Shown here one piece after another: positions 35,516 to 43,922 of a stretch of DNA of 64,000 nt (the stretch's first letter is position 1; the number at the start of each line of letters is the position of its first letter). The notes beneath the pieces were generated by a model. That model had not been told where the DNA came from and did no database searches. It was given only the letters and a program-made list of their open reading frames with translations. This stretch comes from Lachnospiraceae bacterium (lineage in GTDB: Bacteria > Bacillota > Clostridia > Lachnospirales > Lachnospiraceae): the NCBI GenBank assembly GCA_024696615.1, contig JAILGS010000020.1, positions 1-64,000 on the forward strand, written 5' to 3'. The position numbers and the translations under genes were made by a program.

Positions 35516-36379
35516 TTACTTGATCAGAGCTGCGGATACACCGTACTTTGCTGCGATTTCATCCAGAGTGCCGTTCGAAGCGCTTGCTGCAAGGAACTCA
35601 TTTAAGTTAGCGGCAAGGTCGGAGCCCTTTCTGAAACCAACGCCGTACTCTTCGCTATTTAAGCCTACGGTGTAAGTAAGATCCGCATAACCAGTGCCTT
35701 CGCCAACCATTGCAGCTGCCATTAAAGAATCAATCACTGCAGCATCGGAAGTACCTGCGGCAACTTCCATTAACGCATTGGCCTGGGATTCAACGGAGGT
35801 GTAGTTTGCGCCAAGTTCCTGAACCATAACTTCACCGGCGGAACCAGCCTCAACTGCAAATGTTAAACCCTTAACGCTATCCACGGTCTGATACTGATCA
35901 GCCTCGGACTGCTTTACGATCACCACCTGAGCGTTGTTGCAGTATGGGTTGGAGCACTCCATAGCGGAAAGCACCTCATCCGTAAGGGTCATGCCGTTCC
36001 ATACGCAGTCGATGCTCTTGCCATCTAACTCAAGGATCTTGTTGTCCCAAGTAATCTCCACAAATTCCACATTAACGCCAAGGCTCTTAGCATATTCGGT
36101 CGCAAGATCTGCATCAAATCCGATCCATTTGCCATCGGTGTCCCTGTAATCCATCGGTGCAAAGTCCGTAATACCAACCACTAAAGTGCCCTTATTCTGT
36201 ACATAAGCAAGATCGCTCTCGCTAGCTCCCTCACTCGCAGCCACGGTGGTAGCAGCCTCGGTGCTAACGTTAGCGTCAGTAGTTTCGGTAGAAGTTGCAG
36301 AACTACCGCATGCAGTCATCGCTGCCATGGTCATCATCGCTACAAGTCCTGTAGCTAAAGTCTTTGTCATTTTTCTCAT
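35516..36379 (-). CDS. Polar amino acid ABC transporter substrate-binding lipoprotein
   Basis: The 287-residue protein starts at 36379 with AGGAG 7 nt upstream. A lipoprotein signal ends in MTAC (Cys near residue 24), and a Ser/Thr/Glu-rich linker follows. The SBP_bac_3 fold starts at LVVGITDFAPMDYRD and includes WIGFDADLA and the hinge region of the second lobe. It is anchored outside the membrane and delivers ligand to the permease. It has its own strong promoter and terminator, a common way to make more binding protein than transporter. Confidence 0.93.
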   Translation of the reverse strand: MRKMTKTLATGLVAMMTMAAMTACGSSATSTETTDANVSTEAATTVAASEGASESDLAYVQNKGTLVVGITDFAPMDYRDTDGKWIGFDADLATEYAKSLGVNVEFVEITWDNKILELDGKSIDCVWNGMTLTDEVLSAMECSNPYCNNAQVVIVKQSEADQYQTVDSVKGLTFAVEAGSAGEVMVQELGANYTSVESQANALMEVAAGTSDAAVIDSLMAAAMVGEGTGYADLTYTVGLNSEEYGVGFRKGSDLAANLNEFLAASASNGTLDEIAAKYGVSAALIK

Positions 36380-36455
36380 TCTAAACTCCTTCCTGTGCCA
36401 TCGCACAGTCTTAATCCTGCGCATTTCGGCCATTCTTAGCCACAGCGCAAATGTT

Positions 36456-36484
36456 ATTATACTTGCAATATATCCATATTTCAA
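36456..36484 (-). promoter_or_regulatory. promoter of the amino acid importer
   Basis: The minus strand has TTGAAA, 17 nt, TATAAT, about 77 bp upstream of the binding-protein start. Confidence 0.8.
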
Positions 36485-36518
36485 TATGAATTATGTGTGG
36501 GGATAGCATGGGATTCCA

Positions 36519-37559
36519 TTAATTGTCTCTTGGGAGCTGGTCCACAAAGAGTGGGCCCACGCCGCAGCTTTCCACTTCATAACGCACCACGTCAAGAACC
36601 GTCTCGCCATCCACCTGTACCGGACTTGGGCGATCATATTCCACAGAAATTTTATAGCCTTCTAGAATTTCCACATAGTCCGTGTTCTTCACATGTTTTC
36701 CGGAGTAGGTCTGGGGAAGAATGGTAAGAACGCGTGCAGGGCTCATCCCATGGGCTACCACAAGGGTAAGCTTTCCGGTCATGTTCTTGCGGTCCTGTCC
36801 CGGTGCCACCATTACACCGCCGCCATAATAGCGGCCATTCATGGTTGGCGCCATGAGAATATTGGTATATTCCTTCTCCACGCCATCCACCCTGACTTTT
36901 CCATTCGTATTCTGATAGCGGCCAAGAATTCCACCCAGGGCAATGAGACTATAATTAATCTTCTTTCCCGGATGCTTTTTCTTTAATTCATCGCTTCGCT
37001 CACAGCAATATCCATCCAGACCAAATGCCACATTATTCACAAAGTGCATGGTGAGGACTTCTAACTCCTCCGTCGAGTTGTCTGAAACCGTATTCTGATC
37101 CTTGACATTGTCTAAGCTCGTATCAAACTTCTTCGTACTGTCAGATTGTGCGGATGCTCCTTCTTGCTTGCACCTATCGATATTCTCAGTTTCAGGCTTA
37201 GGCTTGCGGTAAAGGCGCACTGTTGGCAGGGAGTCCATGTATGGGGTGATTTCAATCATTCCATCTTCGTAATCCGCTGCCATGTCCCTGGCAAAGTCAT
37301 TCCCAGAACCCAGGGGCATAAAATAACATGAGGTGCGATGGGGCTCCCCATATAATTCATTCACAAAATGGTGGATAGTTCCATCCCCACCGCAAAGCAC
37401 CACTTTGTCCTTCTTTTTCAGTCTTCCATAGAATTCTTTCAAATTCACTTTGGTGACATCAATATATTCTTTTTCTCCCACCACTAATTTCGTAGCATCC
37501 GCAATTCGCGATGCAGTGCTTCCATTGTTCGAAAGTGGGTTATATACGATATATAACAT
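36519..37559 (-). CDS. Diacylglycerol/lipid kinase family protein (YegS/BmrU-like)
   Basis: This 346-residue lipid kinase-like protein starts with VYNPLS (near 5), has the GGDGT nucleotide motif at 57-61 and PLGSGNDFA at 82-90. The second lobe includes GYYGGG-type and VQVDGE segments. It probably phosphorylates diacylglycerol or a related lipid, recycling it to phosphatidate. A hydrophilic, low-complexity stretch at about 118-164, rich in Ser, Asp and Lys, interrupts the usual catalytic domain and makes the protein longer than most relatives. It looks monocistronic. Confidence 0.85.
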   Translation of the reverse strand: MLYIVYNPLSNNGSTASRIADATKLVVGEKEYIDVTKVNLKEFYGRLKKKDKVVLCGGDGTIHHFVNELYGEPHRTSCYFMPLGSGNDFARDMAADYEDGMIEITPYMDSLPTVRLYRKPKPETENIDRCKQEGASAQSDSTKKFDTSLDNVKDQNTVSDNSTEELEVLTMHFVNNVAFGLDGYCCERSDELKKKHPGKKINYSLIALGGILGRYQNTNGKVRVDGVEKEYTNILMAPTMNGRYYGGGVMVAPGQDRKNMTGKLTLVVAHGMSPARVLTILPQTYSGKHVKNTDYVEILEGYKISVEYDRPSPVQVDGETVLDVVRYEVESCGVGPLFVDQLPRDN

Positions 37560-37607
37560 ATGCTTCCTACCTTCATCTTACCACTTGAAAAATATTTGCA
37601 ATAAAAC

Positions 37608-37641
37608 GAAAAACAGGTAATGCTATGCAGCCTTACCTGTT
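37608..37641 (-). terminator. terminator of the glmS-hexapeptide unit
   Basis: AACAGGTAA and TTACCTGTT pair around a 12-nt loop, with TTTTTCGTTTT on the minus strand, 18 bp past the stop at 37659. Confidence 0.85.
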
Positions 37642-37658
37642 GGTTTCTTCATCATAAA

Positions 37659-38321
37659 TTAGTTGCGCTTTTCCACAACTTCGCCCTGATTCTTATAGAT
37701 GCTTCCTGCGGCAATCTGACCACGGACACTGGAAAGTGGATAGATATTACTATTTCTTCCAATCACGGTACCGGGATTTAACACACTACCACAACCAACT
37801 TCCACATTATCGCCAAGCATAGCGCCGAACTTCTTTAAGCCGGTCTCAATCTTCTCATCGCCGTTCTTTACCACAACCAAAGTCTTGTCGGACTTCACGT
37901 TGGAAGTGATGGAACCTGCGCCCATATGGGATCGGAATCCAAGAATGGAATCTCCCACATAGTTGTAATGTGGAACCTGCACCTTATTGAACAGAACCAC
38001 GTTCTTTAACTCGGTGGAATTTCCAACCACTGCGCCTTCTCCCACGATGGCATTGCCACGAATGAATGCACAGTGACGAACCTCTGCCTCTTTTCCAATG
38101 ATGCAAGGGCCATTAATATATGCGGTTGGAGCGACTTTGGCGGATTTGGCAATCCACACATGATCTCCACGCTTCTCATATTCATCCTCGGGAAGTGTTG
38201 CACCAAGCTCTAAGATAAAATTAGAAATCTTAGGAAGCGCTTCCCATGGATAGGTGAGCCCTTCGAATAACTTTGCTGCAATGGTTTCCTGAAGATTATA
38301 CATATCATTAATTGTATACAT
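37659..38321 (-). CDS. Left-handed beta-helix (hexapeptide repeat) protein, GlmU-like
   Basis: This 220-residue protein has a helical N-terminus (1-45) and then hexapeptide repeats of the left-handed beta-helix type, with phrases such as AYINGPCIIG, SILGFRSHMGAG and GTVIGRNSNIYP. It resembles the acetyltransferase half of GlmU and lacks a nucleotidyltransferase domain. It lies 104 bp after glmS with no terminator between, so a role in amino-sugar nucleotide supply is likely. Relatives in Lachnospiraceae are often labelled UDP-N-acetylglucosamine pyrophosphorylase, which the sequence does not support. Confidence 0.75.
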   Translation of the reverse strand: MYTINDMYNLQETIAAKLFEGLTYPWEALPKISNFILELGATLPEDEYEKRGDHVWIAKSAKVAPTAYINGPCIIGKEAEVRHCAFIRGNAIVGEGAVVGNSTELKNVVLFNKVQVPHYNYVGDSILGFRSHMGAGSITSNVKSDKTLVVVKNGDEKIETGLKKFGAMLGDNVEVGCGSVLNPGTVIGRNSNIYPLSSVRGQIAAGSIYKNQGEVVEKRN

Positions 38322-38425
38322 TTTATTTTCCTCAATATCCCCAAGGAGTTCCCGGGGAGTTTCTAACGCTATCGTAAACTTAATGGTTTTCTGTCTTCAT
38401 CCGCAGGATCTTGGAGAATGCTGTC

Positions 38426-40246
38426 TTACTCCACAGTTACGGACTTGGCTAAGTTTCTTGGCTTATCCACATCATTACCACGAAGTACGGAGGTATAATA
38501 AGCGATCAACTGCAGTGGAATTGCGCACAGGGTTGGCATCAAAATCTCATCCACTTCCGGAATTCGAATGATGGCATCCGCAATGCCCTCTTCTAATTGC
38601 AAACTCTCGCCACATACCAGGTAAACCTTGGCACCACGCGCCTTAACTTCCTTGATGTTACTTACGGTCTTCTCAATGAGCGCCTTCTGCGTAGCTACTG
38701 CGATCACCGGCATATGCTCGGTGATCAGGGAAATCGTTCCATGCTTTAACTCGCCCGCCGCATAGGACTCGGAGTGAATGTAGGAAATTTCCTTTAACTT
38801 CAAGCTTCCTTCCATGGAAAGCGCATAATCCAGACCACGTCCGATATAAAGAAGGCTATCGGCATTTAAAAGCTTGGAAGCCACCTGCTGGCAATCCTTC
38901 TTCACATCCAACGTGTGGGTAATATAATCCGGAATCTCTAACAATTCCTTCACATACTTCCTGCACTCGTCTTCGCTAATGGCTTTCTTTACGTAAGCCA
39001 GTTCAAATGCGAATAAATACATGGCAGCAATCTGTACCGAATATGCCTTGGTAGACGCTACGGAAATCTCAGGTCCCGCATTGGTATAAAGCACCATGTC
39101 TGCTTCTCTTGCGATGGAAGATCCTACCACATTCACAATGGCAAGGGTCTTGGCGCCACGTTCCTTTCCTAAAGCAAGTGCTGCCTTGGTATCTGCGGTC
39201 TCACCGGACTGGGAAATGACGATCAATAAATCCCCTTCTCCAATCAGTGGATCACGATAACGGAACTCCGAAGCAATATCTACAATGACAGAAGTTCTTG
39301 CGAGCTTCTCAATCACATACTTTCCAACCATTCCTGCATGCATTGCAGTACCGCAGGCTACAATATAGATCTGACGGAAGGAAGCAAGTTCTTCCTTCGT
39401 CATTCCTGTCTCAGAAAAGTCCGGCATTCCGTCCTTTACTCGTGGAGAAATGGTCATCTTCACTGCATTGGACTGCTCATGAATTTCCTTTAACATGAAA
39501 TGTGCATATCCGCCCTTTTCTGCGGCATTCACATCCCAAGTAGCGGTCTGTAATTCTTTTTTGATCGGATTCTTATGAATGTCAACGATCTTTATCGCAT
39601 TGGCAGTGATATCACAAATCTCATCCTGCTCGATCAAATAATAATCCTTGGTATACTTTAAGAATGCAGTTACATCTGAACCTAAGAAGTTCTCGCCCTT
39701 ACCAACGCCGATTAACATTGGGCTGTCCTTACGAACGGCGTACACATGCTCCGGATAATCTGCGAACATGATACCAAGTGCATAAGAACCAGTGATTTCA
39801 GATACAACTTTAATGATGGTATCCACTGGATTGCCATCATAGTAATAGTCTAAGAGCTTTGCAACAGTCTCCGTATCGGTCTCGGATACGAATTCATAAC
39901 CTTTGCCAACTAAGAACTCTTTCACTTCTTTATAATTCTCAATAATTCCGTTATGTACGATGGTTACGCGCTTATTTCCATGTGGATGGGAATTAATGTC
40001 GGATGGCTCGCCATGGGTTGCCCATCTGGTATGTCCAATACCTACACATCCTTCCGGCTTTCCTACTTCTTCCATCTTCTTTCGAAGATTATCCAACCTT
40101 CCCTGACACTTCTCCACCTTGATCTCGCCATCTTCAAATACAGCGATTCCCGCAGAGTCATATCCACGATATTCTAATTTGCTTAACGCATCTACAAGGA
40201 CGTCAGCTGCATCCTGCTCACCAACATATCCAACGATTCCGCACAT
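38426..40246 (-). CDS. glmS: Glutamine-fructose-6-phosphate aminotransferase
   Basis: GlmS makes glucosamine-6-phosphate, the first step to UDP-GlcNAc for the wall. Its 606 residues begin MCGIVGYVG with catalytic Cys2 exposed after Met removal. The glutaminase domain covers about 1-220, two SIS sugar-isomerase domains follow (about 285-420 and 455-590), and the C-terminus DKPRNLAKSVTVE is the conserved family end. AAAGGAG lies 10 nt before the start. The leader from the predicted promoter is only about 50 nt, too short for a glmS ribozyme, which is a common control in Firmicutes. Confidence 0.97.
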   Translation of the reverse strand: MCGIVGYVGEQDAADVLVDALSKLEYRGYDSAGIAVFEDGEIKVEKCQGRLDNLRKKMEEVGKPEGCVGIGHTRWATHGEPSDINSHPHGNKRVTIVHNGIIENYKEVKEFLVGKGYEFVSETDTETVAKLLDYYYDGNPVDTIIKVVSEITGSYALGIMFADYPEHVYAVRKDSPMLIGVGKGENFLGSDVTAFLKYTKDYYLIEQDEICDITANAIKIVDIHKNPIKKELQTATWDVNAAEKGGYAHFMLKEIHEQSNAVKMTISPRVKDGMPDFSETGMTKEELASFRQIYIVACGTAMHAGMVGKYVIEKLARTSVIVDIASEFRYRDPLIGEGDLLIVISQSGETADTKAALALGKERGAKTLAIVNVVGSSIAREADMVLYTNAGPEISVASTKAYSVQIAAMYLFAFELAYVKKAISEDECRKYVKELLEIPDYITHTLDVKKDCQQVASKLLNADSLLYIGRGLDYALSMEGSLKLKEISYIHSESYAAGELKHGTISLITEHMPVIAVATQKALIEKTVSNIKEVKARGAKVYLVCGESLQLEEGIADAIIRIPEVDEILMPTLCAIPLQLIAYYTSVLRGNDVDKPRNLAKSVTVE

Positions 40247-40305
40247 ATTCTTCTATACTCCTTTAATCAACAATCCCTCACTATTGTGGAATGTAACAAT
40301 ACCAT

Positions 40306-40334
40306 ATGATACCAAGTTCCACAAAATAAGTCAA
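40306..40334 (-). promoter_or_regulatory. glmS promoter with flanking inverted repeat
   Basis: The minus strand has TTGACT, 17 nt, TATCAT, about 60 bp upstream of the start. TTGTGGAA (spacer) and TTCCACAA (past the -10) form an inverted repeat at 40284-40291 and 40317-40324, which could be an operator. Confidence 0.7.
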
Positions 40335-40335
40335 T

Positions 40336-40370
40336 AAAGGGGGGAGGGCGGGCCTGCACTGGCCCCATCC
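40336..40370 (-). terminator. terminator of the galM-topB operon
   Basis: GGGCC-AGTGCA-GGCCC with extra G/C pairing outside, then CCTTTATT on the minus strand, directly after the topB stop. The T-run overlaps the glmS promoter. Confidence 0.65.
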
Positions 40371-42530
40371 CTATTTATAAGCCTTCACATCCTCATTAAA
40401 CAAAGAAGTCAGCTTATAGGAATTATTGAGCTGTTTTACCACATTGGTACGGCGGGTGATGTAGCCGGAGAGTTTTTCCATGTACTCATCTTCGGAGGTA
40501 ACCCCTTCGGCCACCTGAGTTAAGCCCATCTCCCAGCTGGCGGTAAATTCTGCATTCAGTAAGTGCGGAATAGAATTTTCCACCACATCAAAGATGAGCT
40601 CGCCAAGCAGGGATGGAGTAACAATCTGCGTTTTATTATTCGTCTTTAAATATTCCTTCGTATTAAGCTTCTTTAAGATTTCACCACGAGTAGCACTGGT
40701 ACCAATACCACTACCTTTAATCTGCGCACGAAGATCTTCATCTTCAATAAGATTTCCGGCACTTTCCATGGCAAGAATTAAAGAACCTGAATTATAACGC
40801 TTCGGTGGACTTGTTTCCCCTTCCTTTATGAGATATCCGGAAGTATCGATGGTTGCGCCCTTCTTTAACTTTGAAAGGGTCTCAAGGAAGATTTCATCCA
40901 CCTTTACATCCTCGGTCTCATCTGCGTTATTCTCATTATTTCCATCGGAGGCATCATTCTCGCCACTCTTAGAGGAATTCTCTGAAGCTCCATCCTTCTT
41001 CTTAGCAAAGGACCAGGTGGTACATTTTAAGAAACCTTCCTCCGTCATTACCTTAAAGGAGGTAAAGAAAGTCTCTTCCTTTACTTGAATTTGCATGGAA
41101 ATCTTCTGATATACCGCAGGTGGATAAAAGATACTTAAGAATCTTCGCACAATAACCTCATACACCTTCTGAGAAAGAGGTGGTAGAGAACTTAATGCAT
41201 TCAAGCCCTGACCGGTTGGAATAATTGCGTAGTGATCCGTAATCATGGAATCATTACAATACTTGGTCTTAGCAATATTCTTATAACTATCCCCCGCAAG
41301 GATTTCTGCTGCTAAATCCGAAACGATGGAATAATTCTTTAATCCATTTAAATTCTTATAGATTTCCTTACTGATTGCTGTGGAAAGCACACGAGCATCC
41401 GTTCTAGGATAGGTTACTAACTTCTTCTCATACAGTTCCTGGATCACTTCCAAAGTACGATCCGGACTGATTTTAAAGATTTTCGAGCAATCATTCTGAA
41501 TTTCAGCAAGATTATATAAAAGTGGAGGATTTCGATTTTCTTTCTTTTTCTCAATCTTTGTGAGCACGCCATTTTCTAAGCCTGCATCCTCACCCGCAAA
41601 AGCTTCGTCAGTTCCAGCCCCGGTTCCTTCAACTCCCGCAAGCACTCCTATGCCATCTTCGCCCACGATCATCTTCCCATCGCTTAGATGGGATATTAAC
41701 TCTTCGGCAGTTTGGCGTTCTTTAAAACCATTTTCCTTGTAAAGATATGGAGTTTCAAAATACTTGCTGCCCTGAATCGCACGCCACTCTCCCTCAAAAG
41801 AATGTCCGGCAACGGAGAAGTTTCCAAGAACACGGAAGAATGGAGTCTTCACGAAATTACGGATTTCACGCTCCCTGCGAACCACCATACCAAGAACACA
41901 GGTCATTACTCGACCCACGGCAATGGCCACGTAACGGGAATTAATGTAGGAACCAAGACGATTACCGTACTTTAAGGAAAGCACACGGGAGAAATTAATA
42001 CCCATCAGATAATCTTCTTTGGCACGAAGATAGGCGGAAGCTGCAAGATTATCATACTCGGACTCATCCTTGGCTTCTGCGATTCCTCGCACAATTTCAT
42101 CTTCCGTCTGGGAATCGATCCACACACGCTTCTTTTCCTTGCCCTGGACATTGGCCATCTGATCCACAAGACGGTAAATGTACTCTCCTTCACGTCCGGA
42201 GTCGGTACACACATAGATGGTTGATACATCCTTACGATTCAGAAGCTCCGATACAATCTTAAACTGCTTCTCCACACCATTACCGATCTGATACAAATAT
42301 TTATCCGGAATAAATGGAAGTGTCTCCATGGTCCAACGCTTCAGAGCTGGATCATAGGCTTCCGGATAACTCATCGTTACAAGATGTCCCACACACCACG
42401 TAATAATGGCATCCTGGGACTCCATATATCCATCATAGGATTTAAAATTCTGGGAAAAACGATGTTGGATGGCATCCGCAAAAGAACGACCAACACTTGG
42501 TTTTTCCGCAATATATACAGACTTACCCAT
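40371..42530 (-). CDS. topB: DNA topoisomerase III
   Basis: Topoisomerase III is a type IA enzyme that resolves DNA crossings after replication and recombination. The start at 42530 gives 719 aa and has AAAGG about 7 nt upstream. The Toprim domain opens with VYIAEKPSVG and has the DSGREGEY metal motif near 105. The catalytic Tyr lies in TYPRTDAR near 370. An acidic, Ser/Asn-rich insertion near 530-565 interrupts domain order. No zinc-finger tail is seen. It is the last gene of the operon, and the lack of conjugation genes nearby argues against a mobile-element copy. Confidence 0.93.
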   Translation of the reverse strand: MGKSVYIAEKPSVGRSFADAIQHRFSQNFKSYDGYMESQDAIITWCVGHLVTMSYPEAYDPALKRWTMETLPFIPDKYLYQIGNGVEKQFKIVSELLNRKDVSTIYVCTDSGREGEYIYRLVDQMANVQGKEKKRVWIDSQTEDEIVRGIAEAKDESEYDNLAASAYLRAKEDYLMGINFSRVLSLKYGNRLGSYINSRYVAIAVGRVMTCVLGMVVRREREIRNFVKTPFFRVLGNFSVAGHSFEGEWRAIQGSKYFETPYLYKENGFKERQTAEELISHLSDGKMIVGEDGIGVLAGVEGTGAGTDEAFAGEDAGLENGVLTKIEKKKENRNPPLLYNLAEIQNDCSKIFKISPDRTLEVIQELYEKKLVTYPRTDARVLSTAISKEIYKNLNGLKNYSIVSDLAAEILAGDSYKNIAKTKYCNDSMITDHYAIIPTGQGLNALSSLPPLSQKVYEVIVRRFLSIFYPPAVYQKISMQIQVKEETFFTSFKVMTEEGFLKCTTWSFAKKKDGASENSSKSGENDASDGNNENNADETEDVKVDEIFLETLSKLKKGATIDTSGYLIKEGETSPPKRYNSGSLILAMESAGNLIEDEDLRAQIKGSGIGTSATRGEILKKLNTKEYLKTNNKTQIVTPSLLGELIFDVVENSIPHLLNAEFTASWEMGLTQVAEGVTSEDEYMEKLSGYITRRTNVVKQLNNSYKLTSLFNEDVKAYK

Positions 42531-42557
42531 ATGAAACCTTTCTAACAAAACACACTC

Positions 42558-43922
42558 CTATAAATCCTTCAGATCCACCAGATGAATCGTAAGGTCCGTC
42601 TCTGCCTTGCTACGCAGAGCATCCGAGAAGCCGTTTCGGGAGAACAGATAGGTCATCACAGGCTTCATGCGCTCCTCGTGGCACACATTGGTAAGATGGG
42701 ATAAAACCTCATCGGACATGGGTGCTTCGGTAAAATCGCATAAAGCAATAACATTCTTTCCTTCTTCATCCTCCAAGATCACATCGATGCGACTTTCCTT
42801 CTCATAGATACGACCACGGGTAACGGATTGAAACTGCATGGCATGATGGGTCTCTAAAAGATGCAGATAATCCGTACATACCTGAATAAATGCTTCCTCA
42901 CAAAACTCATCCAAAGAATCCTTAATAAAAGTATTAAAGTACTCCTGTGGATCCATGATTTCCAATTCCGTCGCATGGGAATAAAGATAGCGATACCAGA
43001 AATTAATAAATCCAGGGGTCACACGATAACAACCCTTTTTAATATTTTCCTTACCGCTGATATCGTAGGAATAAACCTTCTCCACAATATCACGTTCAAT
43101 CACATTTTTTAAATACACACTAATCTTATCACGACCAAATCCCGTATAATTAAAGATATCATTAATCTTTAACATGCCCCGGGAAAGACAGCCAAGAATC
43201 GTATTGTAGGAAGCACTTTCACGAAGCTCTTCTAAAACAAAATTATGGCCTTCCTGATTTAATTTAGCACCCTTGGTAAGAATATGGCGAACAATATTCT
43301 CTTCCACGGAAACTTTACGATTAATTCGAATTAAATATTCAGGAATTCCACCCGTTAAACCATAGAGACGAATACAGTCTTCCATGGAGTAATTGGCAAG
43401 AAAATGCATACTTTCAGCAAAGTTTAACGCACCAAGCTTTAACTCTTCCACCAAAGAAGAATCGGAGCCAAACATCTTGGAATGATTTCCCTCCACATAA
43501 CTGATGGAAGAACTAATCAAAACAAAAAGTACGCGTCCAAAATCTTCCGGGTGCTTTACCATGGTAAGCACGCCCTCCATGAAATCCTTATCACCACGGG
43601 AAATATTGGTAAATTCATCAATCACTACAATCTTTTTTCCATTATTTTCCGCTCTTTTGATTCCCTGGAACACGTCCTCATAACGGTCCATATAAGGGTT
43701 TAATTCACTTTCCCCATAGACAGCATTGGCAAGGAAGAACCGTGCCTCATCCTTCGCAGAAGGTAGGCAGGAGTAATAAAAGGCATCCTTATCCTTGATA
43801 AATTCCTGAATCAGAGATGTCTTGCCGATTCCCGTGCGACCGTAAAGCAACAGAATCGAACTTGCTGGTTGGGCAAAAGCGTTATTTAATTGTTCTAATT
43901 CGCTATTACGACCGACTAACAT
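42558..43922 (-). CDS. AAA ATPase with C-terminal DUF234 nuclease-like domain
   Basis: This 454-residue protein belongs to the archaeal-type ATPase family. The AAA domain (about 1-230) has Walker A GRTGIGKTS (28-36), Walker B VVIDEF near 100 and a sensor stretch VLFVLISSS. A winged-helix segment follows (about 240-310). The C-terminal DUF234 region (about 320-454) has a PD-(D/E)XK-like core, with RIDVILEDE near 385. The start shares one base with the stop of the upstream GGDEF-EAL gene, so the two are coupled. The biological role of the family is unknown. Defence or DNA repair have been suggested, but nothing here proves it. Confidence 0.82.
   Translation of the reverse strand: MLVGRNSELEQLNNAFAQPASSILLLYGRTGIGKTSLIQEFIKDKDAFYYSCLPSAKDEARFFLANAVYGESELNPYMDRYEDVFQGIKRAENNGKKIVVIDEFTNISRGDKDFMEGVLTMVKHPEDFGRVLFVLISSSISYVEGNHSKMFGSDSSLVEELKLGALNFAESMHFLANYSMEDCIRLYGLTGGIPEYLIRINRKVSVEENIVRHILTKGAKLNQEGHNFVLEELRESASYNTILGCLSRGMLKINDIFNYTGFGRDKISVYLKNVIERDIVEKVYSYDISGKENIKKGCYRVTPGFINFWYRYLYSHATELEIMDPQEYFNTFIKDSLDEFCEEAFIQVCTDYLHLLETHHAMQFQSVTRGRIYEKESRIDVILEDEEGKNVIALCDFTEAPMSDEVLSHLTNVCHEERMKPVMTYLFSRNGFSDALRSKAETDLTIHLVDLKDL

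Noticed and set aside
40247..40305. glmS ribozyme upstream of glmS
   Set aside because: The space between the predicted promoter and the gene is too short, and no ribozyme core sequence is visible.
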